Source: a bacterium (GTDB taxonomy: Bacteria > Bacillota > Bacilli > Lactobacillales > Streptococcaceae). Taken from it: DNA of 64,000 nucleotides. The notes under the pieces were generated by a model. It saw only the letters and a list, made by a program, of their open reading frames with translations, did no database searches and was not told the origin of the DNA. Position 1 is the stretch's first letter. Every line of letters begins with the position of its first letter. Below are positions 56,829-64,000 of this stretch, one piece after another. A program made the translations under genes and the position numbers. Where the stretch lies: positions 62,001-126,000 of the forward strand of contig CAJNCG010000002.1 of NCBI GenBank assembly GCA_905221205.1, given 5' to 3'.

Positions 56829-57518
56829 ATGAAAAAGTATCAACTTCTATTCAAAATAAGTGCAGTCTTCTCTTACTTATTTTTCGTATTTGGTCTTTCT
56901 CAGCTGACGCTTATTGTTCAAAATTATTGGCAATTTTCTTCCCAGATTGGCAATTTCGTCTGGATTCAAAATATCTTGAGTTTGCTATTTAGCGGAGTCA
57001 TGATTTGGATTCTGGTTAAGACAGGCCATGGTTATCTCTTTCGCATTCCAAGAAAAAAATGGCTTTGGTATTCGATTTTGACAATATTAGTGGTAGTGCT
57101 CCAGATCTCTTTTAACGTTCAGACAGCTAAACATGTTCAGTCAACTGCTGAAGGTTGGGCCGTATTGATCGGTTATAGTGGGACCAACTTTGCTGAGCTA
57201 GGTATCTATATAACTTTGTTCTTTCTGACTCCATTGATGGAAGAGCTAATCTATAGAGGATTACTGCAACACGCCTTTTTTAAGCATTCGAGATTTGGCC
57301 TTGATTTGCTTCTTCCGTCAATTTTATTTGCTCTTCCTCATTTTTCAAGCCTGCCTAGTTTGTTAGATATCTTCGTCTTTGCAACATCTGGCATCATCTT
57401 TGCTAGTTTGACCCGCTATACCAAGAGCATTTATCCTTCCTATGTGGTGCATGTGATCAATAATATTTTCGCAACATTACCATTTTTGCTGACTTTTTTA
57501 CACAGGGTGTTTGGGTAA
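56829..57518 (+). CDS. CPBP-family intramembrane metalloprotease
   Basis: The 229-aa membrane protein has the glutamyl endopeptidase-type motifs EELIYRG (E138, E139, R143), ALPHFSS (H171) and VVHVINN (H208, N211/N212). All are in hydrophobic segments, as in Rce1/Abi proteases. In lactic acid bacteria such proteins often take part in bacteriocin self-immunity or peptide processing. The bacteriocin-immunity gene 62 bases downstream strengthens that reading. The substrate is unknown. Confidence 0.87.
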   Translation: MKKYQLLFKISAVFSYLFFVFGLSQLTLIVQNYWQFSSQIGNFVWIQNILSLLFSGVMIWILVKTGHGYLFRIPRKKWLWYSILTILVVVLQISFNVQTAKHVQSTAEGWAVLIGYSGTNFAELGIYITLFFLTPLMEELIYRGLLQHAFFKHSRFGLDLLLPSILFALPHFSSLPSLLDIFVFATSGIIFASLTRYTKSIYPSYVVHVINNIFATLPFLLTFLHRVFG

Positions 57519-57580
57519 AATAATGGCATGAGAGTTAGGAATTATAGTTTTTCGATTTATAAGCGAGTTTCAGGAGGTAA

Positions 57581-57883
57581 ATGAGTATGACATCATTAAA
57601 ATGGTTCGCTGGAGGAAGCGAAAGACGTTGTGAAGCCCTGACGATCATAAATCATTTATTGGAAGATATAAAGGATACGTCTCAACTTGCTCCCTTGAAA
57701 AATCAGTTAGTGAGTTATAAAAAACGATTAAAGAACGATGGTACCTCTACTCCATTTATCCTGAGCCAAATGAATGTTGATATTGCGCGTGTGTTGATTG
57801 ATAACAAGCTGAGTTTGTCAGAAAGTCAAGCCGAGCAGATAAAGAAATTAAGAGAATTATCTGCTATTCGCTATGGTTACTAA
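57581..57883 (+). CDS. Enterocin A-type bacteriocin immunity protein
   Basis: The 100-aa protein is predicted to be helical, Leu/Lys-rich and charged, with the pattern of the EntA_Immun family (LLEDIKDTSQLAPLKNQLVSYKKRL...FILSQMNVDIARVLI...LSESQAEQIKKLREL). Such four-helix cytosolic proteins protect against class IIa-type bacteriocins. AGGAGG is 4 bases from the first ATG and about 10 from a second (57587), so either start is possible. No bacteriocin precursor with a GG leader was seen nearby, so it is an orphan immunity gene beside a CPBP protease. Confidence 0.78.
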   Translation: MSMTSLKWFAGGSERRCEALTIINHLLEDIKDTSQLAPLKNQLVSYKKRLKNDGTSTPFILSQMNVDIARVLIDNKLSLSESQAEQIKKLRELSAIRYGY

Positions 57884-57929
57884 TGAGATTCAGGGATAAA
57901 TCTCTTTCTACAATTTCCAGTCAAATAAA

Positions 57930-57958
57930 TTGCATTCGTTTTCTCAAGCAGGTATACT
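57930..57958 (+). promoter_or_regulatory. trhO promoter
   Basis: TTGCAT (57930-57935), a 17-base spacer and TATACT (57953-57958). Confidence 0.75.
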
Positions 57959-58014
57959 AGTATAGTTAGATGAAAAATTCTGAAAATTTAAGAATAGAAA
58001 AGAGAACAAATCTT

Positions 58015-59001
58015 ATGGCAAAAGATATTCGTGTCTTACTTTACTACCTTTATACTCCAATTGAAAATGCAGAGCAATTTGCTGCAGACCACTTGGCTTT
58101 CTGTAAATCAATCGGCCTTAAGGGCCGTATCCTAGTCGCTGACGAGGGAATTAACGGAACAGTTTCAGGTGACTATGAAACAACTCAAAAATACATGGAC
58201 TACGTTCACAGCCTCCCAGGCATGGAAGACCTCTGGTTCAAGATTGACGAAGAAAATGAACAAGCCTTCAAGAAGATGTTTGTTCGTTACAAGAAAGAGA
58301 TTGTCCACCTTGGTTTGGAAGATAACGACTTTGACAACGACATCAACCCACTTGAAACAACAGGTGCTTACTTGTCTCCAAAAGAGTTCAAAGAAGCCCT
58401 TCTTGACGAAGATACAGTTGTCCTTGACACACGTAACGATTACGAGTATGATTTAGGACATTTCCGTGGGGCTATCCGCCCAGATATTCGCAACTTTCGT
58501 GAATTGCCACAATGGGTTCGTGACAACAAGGAAAAATTCATGGACAAACGTGTCGTGGTTTACTGTACAGGTGGAGTTCGCTGTGAGAAATTCTCAGGCT
58601 GGATGGTCCGTGAAGGCTATAAAGATGTTGGCCAATTGCATGGAGGAATCGCTACTTACGGTAAAGACCCAGAAGTTCAAGGTGAACTTTGGGATGGGAA
58701 AATGTACGTCTTTGACGAGCGTATCGCAGTTGATGTCAACCATGTTAACCCAACCATCGTAGGAAAAGACTGGTTTGATGGAACACCATGTGAACGTTAT
58801 GTAAACTGTGGAAATCCATTTTGTAACCGTCGTATCTTGACATCAGAAGAAAATGAAGACAAGTACCTTCGTGGATGCTCACACGAGTGCCGTGTTCACC
58901 CACGTAACCGCTATGTCTCAGAAAATGAATTGACACAAGCAGAAGTGATCGAGCGCCTAGCCGCTATCGGTGAAAGCTTGGATCAAGCAGCTACTGTATA
59001 A
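58015..59001 (+). CDS. trhO: tRNA uridine-34 hydroxylase, rhodanese-like
   Basis: The 328-aa protein has an N-terminal acylphosphatase-like domain (about 1-100), then a rhodanese domain with [17 protein letters not shown] and the active-site loop CTGGVRC (Cys184-Cys190). The Cys-rich tail is [15 protein letters not shown]...GCSHEC. This is the TrhO/YceA family, which makes 5-hydroxyuridine at the tRNA wobble position using O2. I used the ATG at 58015; the 15-codon extension is AT-rich and lacks family sequence. Confidence 0.93.
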   Translation: MAKDIRVLLYYLYTPIENAEQFAADHLAFCKSIGLKGRILVADEGINGTVSGDYETTQKYMDYVHSLPGMEDLWFKIDEENEQAFKKMFVRYKKEIVHLGLEDNDFDNDINPLETTGAYLSPKEFKEALLDEDTVVLDTRNDYEYDLGHFRGAIRPDIRNFRELPQWVRDNKEKFMDKRVVVYCTGGVRCEKFSGWMVREGYKDVGQLHGGIATYGKDPEVQGELWDGKMYVFDERIAVDVNHVNPTIVGKDWFDGTPCERYVNCGNPFCNRRILTSEENEDKYLRGCSHECRVHPRNRYVSENELTQAEVIERLAAIGESLDQAATV

Positions 59002-59086
59002 GATTAAACAGTCCTTAGGGGCTGTTTTTCTATGCTTTTTACTCAAAAATCTAAAGTTTGTTTCTGTATCTTTCAGGAAAATAGGG

Positions 59087-59109
59087 TATACTATATGTAA
59101 ACGATTTCA
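59087..59109 (+). promoter_or_regulatory. Promoter -10 with perfect cre downstream
   Basis: TATACT at 59087-59092 and TGTAAACGATTTCA at 59096-59109, which fits the cre consensus at all fixed positions. The cre ends just before the AAGGAG of the next gene. Confidence 0.75.
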
Positions 59110-59122
59110 AAGGAGTCCAGTT

Positions 59123-59983
59123 ATGACGAAAACATTTTTTATTCCAAATAAACAGAGCATTTTAGGAGAACAGGAAATTTTGACTGCCAAGTCCATCTTG
59201 GCTTTGGTAGATGGTTTGGAGTCACATAGCTATGATGCAGTCTATCTCCGTCAGCCTCTTAACCGTCTCGAGTATATCGAGTGTGCGATAGTGGGGCAAT
59301 CACAATTTCTCTTTAAAATTAGTTATGCTGATGGTCAAAAGGCTTATCGTGTCGAGCTTCCTGATCTATTAACGAAGACAGACTGGGAGATTATCAAAGC
59401 ATTTTTAGATGCCCTGCTTGCTTACACAGGAACTGAGATTGAAGGGCTCGATGGTTTTGACTTTGAAGCTTATTTCCAAGCAAGTATTCAAGCCCATCTG
59501 GCTGATAGTGCAGCACGCTTTATGATTTGCCAAGGAATTTTTAACCCTGTTTTCTTTAGTCATGAGGACTTGAAAAGCTTTTTAGAGGAAGATGGCTTAG
59601 CTCAGTTTGAAGCGCGTGTACGTGCGGTTCAAGAGACAGATGCCTACTTTGCAAGAGTCTCCTTTTATCAGGATGGAGAAGGGCAAGTGCATGGCGTTTA
59701 CCATCTGGCTCAAGGAGTCAAGACAGTGTTACCGAGAGAACCATTTGTTCCTGCAGCCTATATTGAGCAATTGCTGGATAAGGAAATCCAGTGGGAAATT
59801 GACTTGGTTCAAATCACAGGAGATGGCTCTAAACCAGAAGACTATGAAGCCATTGCTCGCTTGGATTATGCAAAATTCCTAGAGTCATTACCATCATCAT
59901 CTTACCACCAACTAGATGCCAATCAATTAGAAGTACAGCCCATCTTAGACAAAGATTTTAAAGCATTAGCACAAGAAAAGTAA
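59123..59983 (+). CDS. DUF4299-type streptococcal protein of unknown function
   Basis: The 286-aa soluble protein is acidic, with no signal peptide or membrane segment, and starts MTKTFFIPNKQSILGEQEILTAKSILALVDGLE. I recognise it as the DUF4299 family found in streptococci (from memory); no catalytic motif stands out. AAGGAG is 7 bases before the ATG at 59123. The frame continues 51 codons upstream through the promoter and terminal part of trhO and is not coding there. A perfect cre at its transcription start implies carbon-source control. Confidence 0.78.
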   Translation: MTKTFFIPNKQSILGEQEILTAKSILALVDGLESHSYDAVYLRQPLNRLEYIECAIVGQSQFLFKISYADGQKAYRVELPDLLTKTDWEIIKAFLDALLAYTGTEIEGLDGFDFEAYFQASIQAHLADSAARFMICQGIFNPVFFSHEDLKSFLEEDGLAQFEARVRAVQETDAYFARVSFYQDGEGQVHGVYHLAQGVKTVLPREPFVPAAYIEQLLDKEIQWEIDLVQITGDGSKPEDYEAIARLDYAKFLESLPSSSYHQLDANQLEVQPILDKDFKALAQEK

Positions 59984-59989
59984 AGCAGA

Positions 59990-60013
59990 AGCAGGTCAAT
60001 CGACTTGCTTTTT
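59990..60013 (+). terminator. Terminator after the DUF4299 gene
   Basis: AGCAGGTC, loop AATC(G), GACTTGCT plus T4. Confidence 0.75.
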
Positions 60014-60020
60014 AGCATAT

Positions 60021-60048
60021 AAAAAATCCTGCCATGAAAGACAGGATT
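60021..60048 (-). terminator. Terminator of the leftward acidic membrane protein gene
   Basis: On the minus strand AATCCTG, loop, CAGGATT, then TTTT. Confidence 0.75.
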
Positions 60049-60053
60049 GAATC

Positions 60054-61007
60054 TTAAAGAAAGGCCAAGATACGGAGGTAATCTCCAATCAGTGCCACTT
60101 CAGCTACAAAGAAGAGGAGGATAATGACCCCGTTCACAAGGACAGCTAAAGCTAACTGATAGAAGGAATCCACGTCACTTGCTTGGCTTGGTCTCGTAAT
60201 GTTGTGGAGACTGATGAGTATAATGAATCCAATGCTAATCGCACACAAGAGAGCTGCAAATGGTAGGCTATCAAAGAAGGCAAAGAAACTAGCAATAGCA
60301 GTGAGGATGATTGGAATTGCCAAGAGTTGGCTATATTGTTGAAAGACTTTTTCTAGCGTCCAGTCATTTTCTTGGTGGATAAATCGTTTCACCACAAAGC
60401 TACCAAGTAGGAATGAAAAGAGAAATAGAGTGGTTGCGACCAAGATAGAAATGACTGAAAAGAGTCCCAAAGGAGCCAGTTGCTCAGGGAAGTGGCTGTT
60501 TATAGTTGCTATATGTCCATAGTACTCTTGTTTGATATGGTAGATACTAAAGAAAAAGGAAGATGAAGAAAATAGAATAAGCAAGATAAAGGCCGTGTAA
60601 CTGTGTTTGCTACTTGTTTCAAGCTTACTTGTTGGAGATTTGAGAGCTTCCAATAGCCAAGACCAAAATAGTGAGATTTCTTCCTTTAATCGAGCAGTTT
60701 TGTGGGGGTCAATTTCTGGGATATAAGGACTTTCTAAAGCCTTATTAATGAGTTTTTTTGCTTTGACTGGACTTTCTTGGGTCTTATCTTGATCCGATTT
60801 AGCTTCTGCCTGTTCTTCTGTTTGATTTTCTTCTATTGTTTCGGGAGCTTCCTCATCATGAGTTTCAACCTCTTTAGAAGAAATGTCTGTCTCTTCGCTT
60901 ACTTGTGTTTCAGCCTCTACAGTCTCTGTTTCTTCAGGCTGGGATTCTGATGTTGCCTTAGGTGCTTTCTTTTCAAGATCGGCACTTTCAAACCATTCTT
61001 GTGTCAT
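60054..61007 (-). CDS. Membrane protein with long acidic N-terminal tail (DUF6574-like)
   Basis: The 317-aa protein starts MTQEWFES. Residues ~10-95 are Glu/Thr/Ser-rich (disordered, strongly acidic), then come four or five membrane segments between 135 and 317. Family assignment is tentative. I chose the ATG at 61007, with AGGAGG upstream. A consensus promoter (TTGACA at 61068-61073, TAATGT at 61045-61050, minus strand) has a cre-like sequence across its spacer. It is near, but has its own promoter from, the PadR operon. Confidence 0.7.
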   Translation of the reverse strand: MTQEWFESADLEKKAPKATSESQPEETETVEAETQVSEETDISSKEVETHDEEAPETIEENQTEEQAEAKSDQDKTQESPVKAKKLINKALESPYIPEIDPHKTARLKEEISLFWSWLLEALKSPTSKLETSSKHSYTAFILLILFSSSSFFFSIYHIKQEYYGHIATINSHFPEQLAPLGLFSVISILVATTLFLFSFLLGSFVVKRFIHQENDWTLEKVFQQYSQLLAIPIILTAIASFFAFFDSLPFAALLCAISIGFIILISLHNITRPSQASDVDSFYQLALAVLVNGVIILLFFVAEVALIGDYLRILAFL

Positions 61008-61044
61008 GGTGGGACCTCCTTTTTTCTGGTTGTTTTCTATTTTT

Positions 61045-61073
61045 ACATTAGCAGATGTAAGCGTTTTTGTCAA
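61045..61073 (-). promoter_or_regulatory. Promoter of the acidic membrane protein gene with cre-like spacer
   Basis: Minus strand TTGACA, a 17-base spacer, TAATGT. TGTAAGCGTTTTTG (61056-61069, plus strand) fits cre at 12 of 14 positions. Confidence 0.6.
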
Positions 61074-61096
61074 TGATTTATAAAAGAAGACTTGTC

Positions 61097-62017
61097 TTAT
61101 TCTGCTTTGAGTAGATAGATATACTGGTCTGCCCTTGCGATGAGTTGATCTTTCACATCAGCTTTTTCTGTTTTATAAGGATTGCTTAAATGTTCATCTT
61201 TGTTTTCTTCATTTTTAAACGAACGTCTTCCTTCTCTCAGAAAATGGATAATAGAACCATGTTTTGTTGAAAGATCTAAGTTGATTCTTTGTTTTTCTTC
61301 TTCGGAAAGGAGGAGATTTAGGTCTGTTTTCGCCACCAATTCCACCTTACCGTGTACTTGGATTTTTTCAGCGTGGAAGTGATTTTCTGTTGACTCTAGC
61401 TGACTATCTGTCAGTTCTGTGCTAAAGATATTGATGATATTTGGTGTTTTGAATTTGCTGTTTTTGATACGACTTCCTTCAATTCGGAGGAGATAACCAT
61501 TTGTATTGAGAGTTGCATTTTCAAGGCTAGCATTTATGATGGTGGTTTGTCCACGATTGACTGACACGTTGATCCCTTTTAGACTTATTCCTTTTGGAAC
61601 TTGGAGAATAACTTCTTCAAAACGACGAGAGTAGCTACTTGCGATATGGAGAATCCCGCCGATTCCAGAAGAGAGAAATGGAGTTTCAGACAGTTTCTTA
61701 TCAGTGAGGCTCAGCGTTTTATCGTTCTGATTTGTGATAAGATCATGGTGATTAGAAAGAGATGGATGGTAAGAAATGTGGATTTGATCATCGAAAGAGT
61801 CTGTGATGGTCAGAGCGTGCTGGTGGAGAGTGATCTCTAAGTTTTCGACTTCCTTGCCAAAGGTCGACTCTTCCATCCGACTATCATAGACAGGCTCTTT
61901 GGACATGGCAAGTAGGCTCTTGATCCCGTCAGATTGGATACCTACAAAGAGCAGGATAAAGCCGATAACAGTAGTCACCACACCAAAAATGAGAAATCCT
62001 CTTGTCAATTTACGCAT
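61097..62017 (-). CDS. DUF4097-family protein (membrane-anchored beta-helix)
   Basis: The 306-aa protein has an N-terminal membrane helix (KLTRGFLIFGVVTTVIGFILLFVG) and then a repetitive beta-rich region (LQVPKGISLKGINVSVNRGQTTIINASLENATLNTNGYLLRIEGS...) typical of DUF4097 'putative adhesin' proteins. It overlaps the DUF1700 gene by 8 bases. GAGGTG precedes the ATG at 62017. PadR-DUF1700-DUF4097 triads are common in Firmicutes and linked to envelope stress; the exact job is unknown. Confidence 0.82.
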   Translation of the reverse strand: MRKLTRGFLIFGVVTTVIGFILLFVGIQSDGIKSLLAMSKEPVYDSRMEESTFGKEVENLEITLHQHALTITDSFDDQIHISYHPSLSNHHDLITNQNDKTLSLTDKKLSETPFLSSGIGGILHIASSYSRRFEEVILQVPKGISLKGINVSVNRGQTTIINASLENATLNTNGYLLRIEGSRIKNSKFKTPNIINIFSTELTDSQLESTENHFHAEKIQVHGKVELVAKTDLNLLLSEEEKQRINLDLSTKHGSIIHFLREGRRSFKNEENKDEHLSNPYKTEKADVKDQLIARADQYIYLLKAE

Positions 62018-62603
62018 GCTGGTCACCTCTCTTTCCTTTTTTAAGAACAAATTGCACCAGGCGAACAATGAGTAGGCCGAAGAAGCGGGCTACATAGGAA
62101 ATACCTAGTAAGACTAGTGAAGAAGCACCGATAGCCAGTAAACCAGAACCAAAAATCAAGATAAAGGCTGATTTAGCTTGGGCTAAGACAGTGAAACTTT
62201 CAACTAAGAATAGGAATCCGCCGATGATACCAAGTATGGAAACCGCAAAGAAAGCCAGAATGACAGTCAAAGCTGCCACAAGGATTCCGAACAGGGCCAC
62301 GAGGATGGCGATCCCCAGAGGAATACCGATGGGTGCTGCAAGGAGGGCTAACAAGGCGATATGTAAAATTTGTCGGTTATTTTTTTGAGCGGGCGCTTCA
62401 TTGATTTTTTTATCGAGAAGATTGGAGAGAACTTCGTGGGCTGCTTCTTTGGGAGTTCCCAAGCTAGCAATGAGTTCTTCTTCTCCTTCGACTCCAGCAT
62501 CGTCAAAGAGTTCCCTGAAATAGTCCATGGCTTCAATTTGGTCAGCTTCAGGCAGTTTCTTGAGATAGAGTTCTAGCTGAGTCAGGTATTCAGTTCTTGT
62601 CAT
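62010..62603 (-). CDS. DUF1700 membrane protein (HAAS signalling-type)
   Basis: The 197-aa protein starts MTRTEYLTQLELYLKKLPEADQIEAMDYFRELFDDAG, the DUF1700/HAAS helical domain (1-75). Three to four hydrophobic segments follow (95-195). It typically sits between a PadR regulator and a DUF4097 protein, as here, and overlaps both. The Ala/Gly/Leu/Ile-rich helices imply a membrane partner or sensor for the neighbouring DUF4097 protein. Confidence 0.87.
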   Translation of the reverse strand: MTRTEYLTQLELYLKKLPEADQIEAMDYFRELFDDAGVEGEEELIASLGTPKEAAHEVLSNLLDKKINEAPAQKNNRQILHIALLALLAAPIGIPLGIAILVALFGILVAALTVILAFFAVSILGIIGGFLFLVESFTVLAQAKSAFILIFGSGLLAIGASSLVLLGISYVARFFGLLIVRLVQFVLKKGKRGDQHA

Positions 62604-62916
62604 GGCGGATACTCCCTTCTATGATGCCATTGATAGTGTCTGTATAGAGTGTCCATTCATCTTTTAGGGTCACGAGCTGCTCTACACCACGGTCTGTTAA
62701 GGAGTAGTATTTGCGCATGCGACCTTGGAACTCTCTAGAATAGGTGGTCAGAAAGCTATTGCCTTCCAATTTTTTGAGAATGGGATAGAGCGTAGATTCT
62801 TTGATGTTAGCGATGAGCTTAATGGTTTGGCTAATCTCATAACCATAAGAATCATCCTGCTCCAGTACGGCCAAGATGAGAAATTCAATCAAGGCAGAGG
62901 ATGTTGGAAAGTACAT
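62590..62916 (-). CDS. PadR-family transcription regulator
   Basis: The 108-aa winged-helix protein shows LIEFLILAVLEQDDSYGYEISQTIKLIANIKESTLYPILKKLEGNSFLTTY...GRMRKYYSLTDRGVEQL, the standard PadR subfamily. It would repress its own operon; the upstream ATGTGTAA repeats are candidate operators. AGGAGG precedes the ATG, and its end overlaps DUF1700 by 14 bases. Confidence 0.92.
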   Translation of the reverse strand: MYFPTSSALIEFLILAVLEQDDSYGYEISQTIKLIANIKESTLYPILKKLEGNSFLTTYSREFQGRMRKYYSLTDRGVEQLVTLKDEWTLYTDTINGIIEGSIRHDKN

Positions 62917-62933
62917 GGGAAACCTCCTTTTCT

Positions 62934-62957
62934 AATGTGTAATATTTTTATATATAA
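62934..62957 (-). promoter_or_regulatory. Candidate PadR operator repeat 1
   Basis: A 24-base AT-rich sequence starting AATGTGTAA and ending ATATATAA, repeated at 63006-63029 with about three changes. PadR sites have the ATGT-N-ACAT form. Confidence 0.55.
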
Positions 62958-63005
62958 TTTTTCTACACATACATTGTACATCTAAAAGAAAGTCATGTCA
63001 AGAAA

Positions 63006-63029
63006 AATGTGTAAAATTTTTACATATAA
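63006..63029 (-). promoter_or_regulatory. Candidate PadR operator repeat 2
   Basis: AATGTGTAAAATTTTTACAT is itself palindromic (ATGT...ACAT). It is about three helical pairs of turns (72 bases) from repeat 1. The promoter of the PadR operon should lie between or over the two. Confidence 0.55.
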
Positions 63030-63030
63030 A

Positions 63031-63055
63031 AAACTTCTAGCCAAACTAGAAGTTT
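63031..63055 (-). terminator. Terminator of the MFS gene
   Basis: AAACTTCTAG, loop, CTAGAAGTTT, with TTTT on the minus-strand exit. Confidence 0.85.
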
Positions 63056-64000
63056 AAAGGATTTTATAAGCCCTATCCACTGTAAAGAGGGCCACAGTCA
63101 TGATGATATCGACGAGCAAGAGGGCAGCTACAGCTGGTACCCAAGAGTGGAAAAGGTCAAAACTGTAACCAAATAGGGTTGGCCCAAAGGCTGCTAGGAT
63201 ATAGCCTCCTGTTTGAGATAGGCCGGACAATTGAGCTGTCTTTTCAGGGGCGCTTGTCTTGAGTGAAAAATTGACCATGAGATAAGGGAAGAGGGCACTG
63301 GTTGCGGTTCCGATGAGGAGATGGATGGCAAGCCAGTAAATGAAACTATTGATCGCGAAGAAGAGCATGGAAATGCCGACCACACCAGCTAGTGAGACCA
63401 GAGTGAGCATGAGCTGACGGTTGCGAGTAGATAAACTGGTTGTCAGGCTTGGGATGGTCATTGAGAAAGGAATGCTAATCAGAGAGAAGATAGATGTCAG
63501 CAAGCCAGCTTCGTGACTGGATAGGCCTGCATGGATAGCCATGGTCGGTAACCAAGTCATAGCAGTGTAAAAGAGCAGGGATTGAAAACCTGCAAAGACA
63601 ATCACTGCCCAGACCTGTTTATTATGCATGACCTTTGTTTTGCTTTTCTGTTTGGTTTGAGGAGCCAGTCTATGATTATAGCGGTGATTTGGTAACCAGA
63701 CCAAAAAAGTTGCTAGACAGAGCAGGGTGAGGAGGATGATCAATCCTTTCCAAGAACTTGCTTGTGTAATAGGCACAGCTAGATAGGAAGCCAGAGCTGT
63801 CGCAATCCCCATAGACGTCACATATAAGGTGGTCAGAAAACCAATTTTCTTCGGTTGATTGGCTTGGATAAGACTAGGAAGCAGAACATTGATGACTGCG
63901 ATACTTGCCCCAACCATCAAGGTTCCTAGATAGAGGAGAGGGAGATTGATTAGTCGAATGAGAGAGCCAATGGTTAAGAAGAAAAGGCTATAGGTGAAGA
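63054..64000 (-). CDS. MFS transporter (CynX/NimT-like), 5' part beyond the window
   Basis: At least 315 codons are open to the window end, so the gene is 5'-truncated. The visible part covers about nine hydrophobic segments with LIGTATSALFPYLMVNFSLKT and QTGGYILAAFGPTLFGYSFDL, features of the cyanate/nitroimidazole-type MFS group. The internal ATG near 63917 is not the true start, because the frame continues through membrane-type residues upstream. The substrate is unknown. It precedes the PadR operon on the same strand but is closed by its own terminator. Confidence 0.85.
   Translation of the reverse strand, partial: FTYSLFFLTIGSLIRLINLPLLYLGTLMVGASIAVINVLLPSLIQANQPKKIGFLTTLYVTSMGIATALASYLAVPITQASSWKGLIILLTLLCLATFLVWLPNHRYNHRLAPQTKQKSKTKVMHNKQVWAVIVFAGFQSLLFYTAMTWLPTMAIHAGLSSHEAGLLTSIFSLISIPFSMTIPSLTTSLSTRNRQLMLTLVSLAGVVGISMLFFAINSFIYWLAIHLLIGTATSALFPYLMVNFSLKTSAPEKTAQLSGLSQTGGYILAAFGPTLFGYSFDLFHSWVPAVAALLLVDIIMTVALFTVDRAYKIL

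Overview
The window looks like a chromosomal segment of a Mitis-group Streptococcus close to S. pneumoniae / S. mitis / S. oralis. This is inferred from gene content and order, not from any search. Supporting genes are glpK-glpO-glpF behind a Mga-like regulator and Hsp33, dltXABCD, the zinc operon adcRCBA with an AdcR-type operator, the intracellular N-glycan glycosidases (GH29, GH92, GH125, GH38, ROK, GH20) and several streptococcal DUF proteins.

Layout. 0-4.4 kb: 5'-truncated NUDIX hydrolase, small membrane protein, Ser/Gln-rich lipoprotein, and a leftward hslO-dus-isochorismatase operon. 4.5-10.3 kb: Mga-like regulator and the glycerol operon glpKOF with a cre site at the promoter. 10.3-15.0 kb: an AT-rich accessory segment bounded by two inverted copies of a ~120-bp non-coding repeat. 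It holds a divergent short hydrophobic peptide (SHP) gene, an Rgg-type regulator, a short ORF, an ABC exporter and an MFS transporter. 15.0-19.7 kb: dltX-A-B-C-D. 19.6-31.2 kb: an insertion between dltD and adcR. It is bounded by two copies of the dltD 3' end and carries an RmlC/Rossmann fusion, a GT11-like transferase, an RmlB-like dehydratase, a GT52-GT2 fusion, another glycosyltransferase and a 1682-aa LPXTG mucin-binding-type adhesin. 31.2-34.8 kb: adcRCBA. 35.0-37.1 kb: lipoprotein acid phosphatase and an SPFH protein.

37.2-56.7 kb: a glycan-foraging locus. A CcpA-type promoter drives a GH2 beta-galactosidase and GH29 fucosidase. GH92, GH125 and GH38 mannosidases, a ROK protein and GH20 follow, then a three-gene ABC importer that lacks an ATPase. 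Together they would import and dismantle N-glycan oligosaccharides from host glycoproteins. The importer begins next to a near-consensus parS site.

56.8-64.0 kb: CPBP-family membrane protease, EntA-type bacteriocin immunity protein, TrhO, a DUF4299-type protein behind a perfect cre, an acidic membrane protein, a PadR-DUF1700-DUF4097 operon and a 5'-truncated MFS transporter.

Most notable: (1) the SHP/Rgg island with its inverted repeats; (2) the glycosyltransferase-adhesin island in a duplicated dltD terminus; (3) the glycosidase/importer junction with a parS-like site, which may mark an origin-spanning inversion relative to S. pneumoniae. I saw no tRNA, rRNA, CRISPR array or complete insertion sequence.
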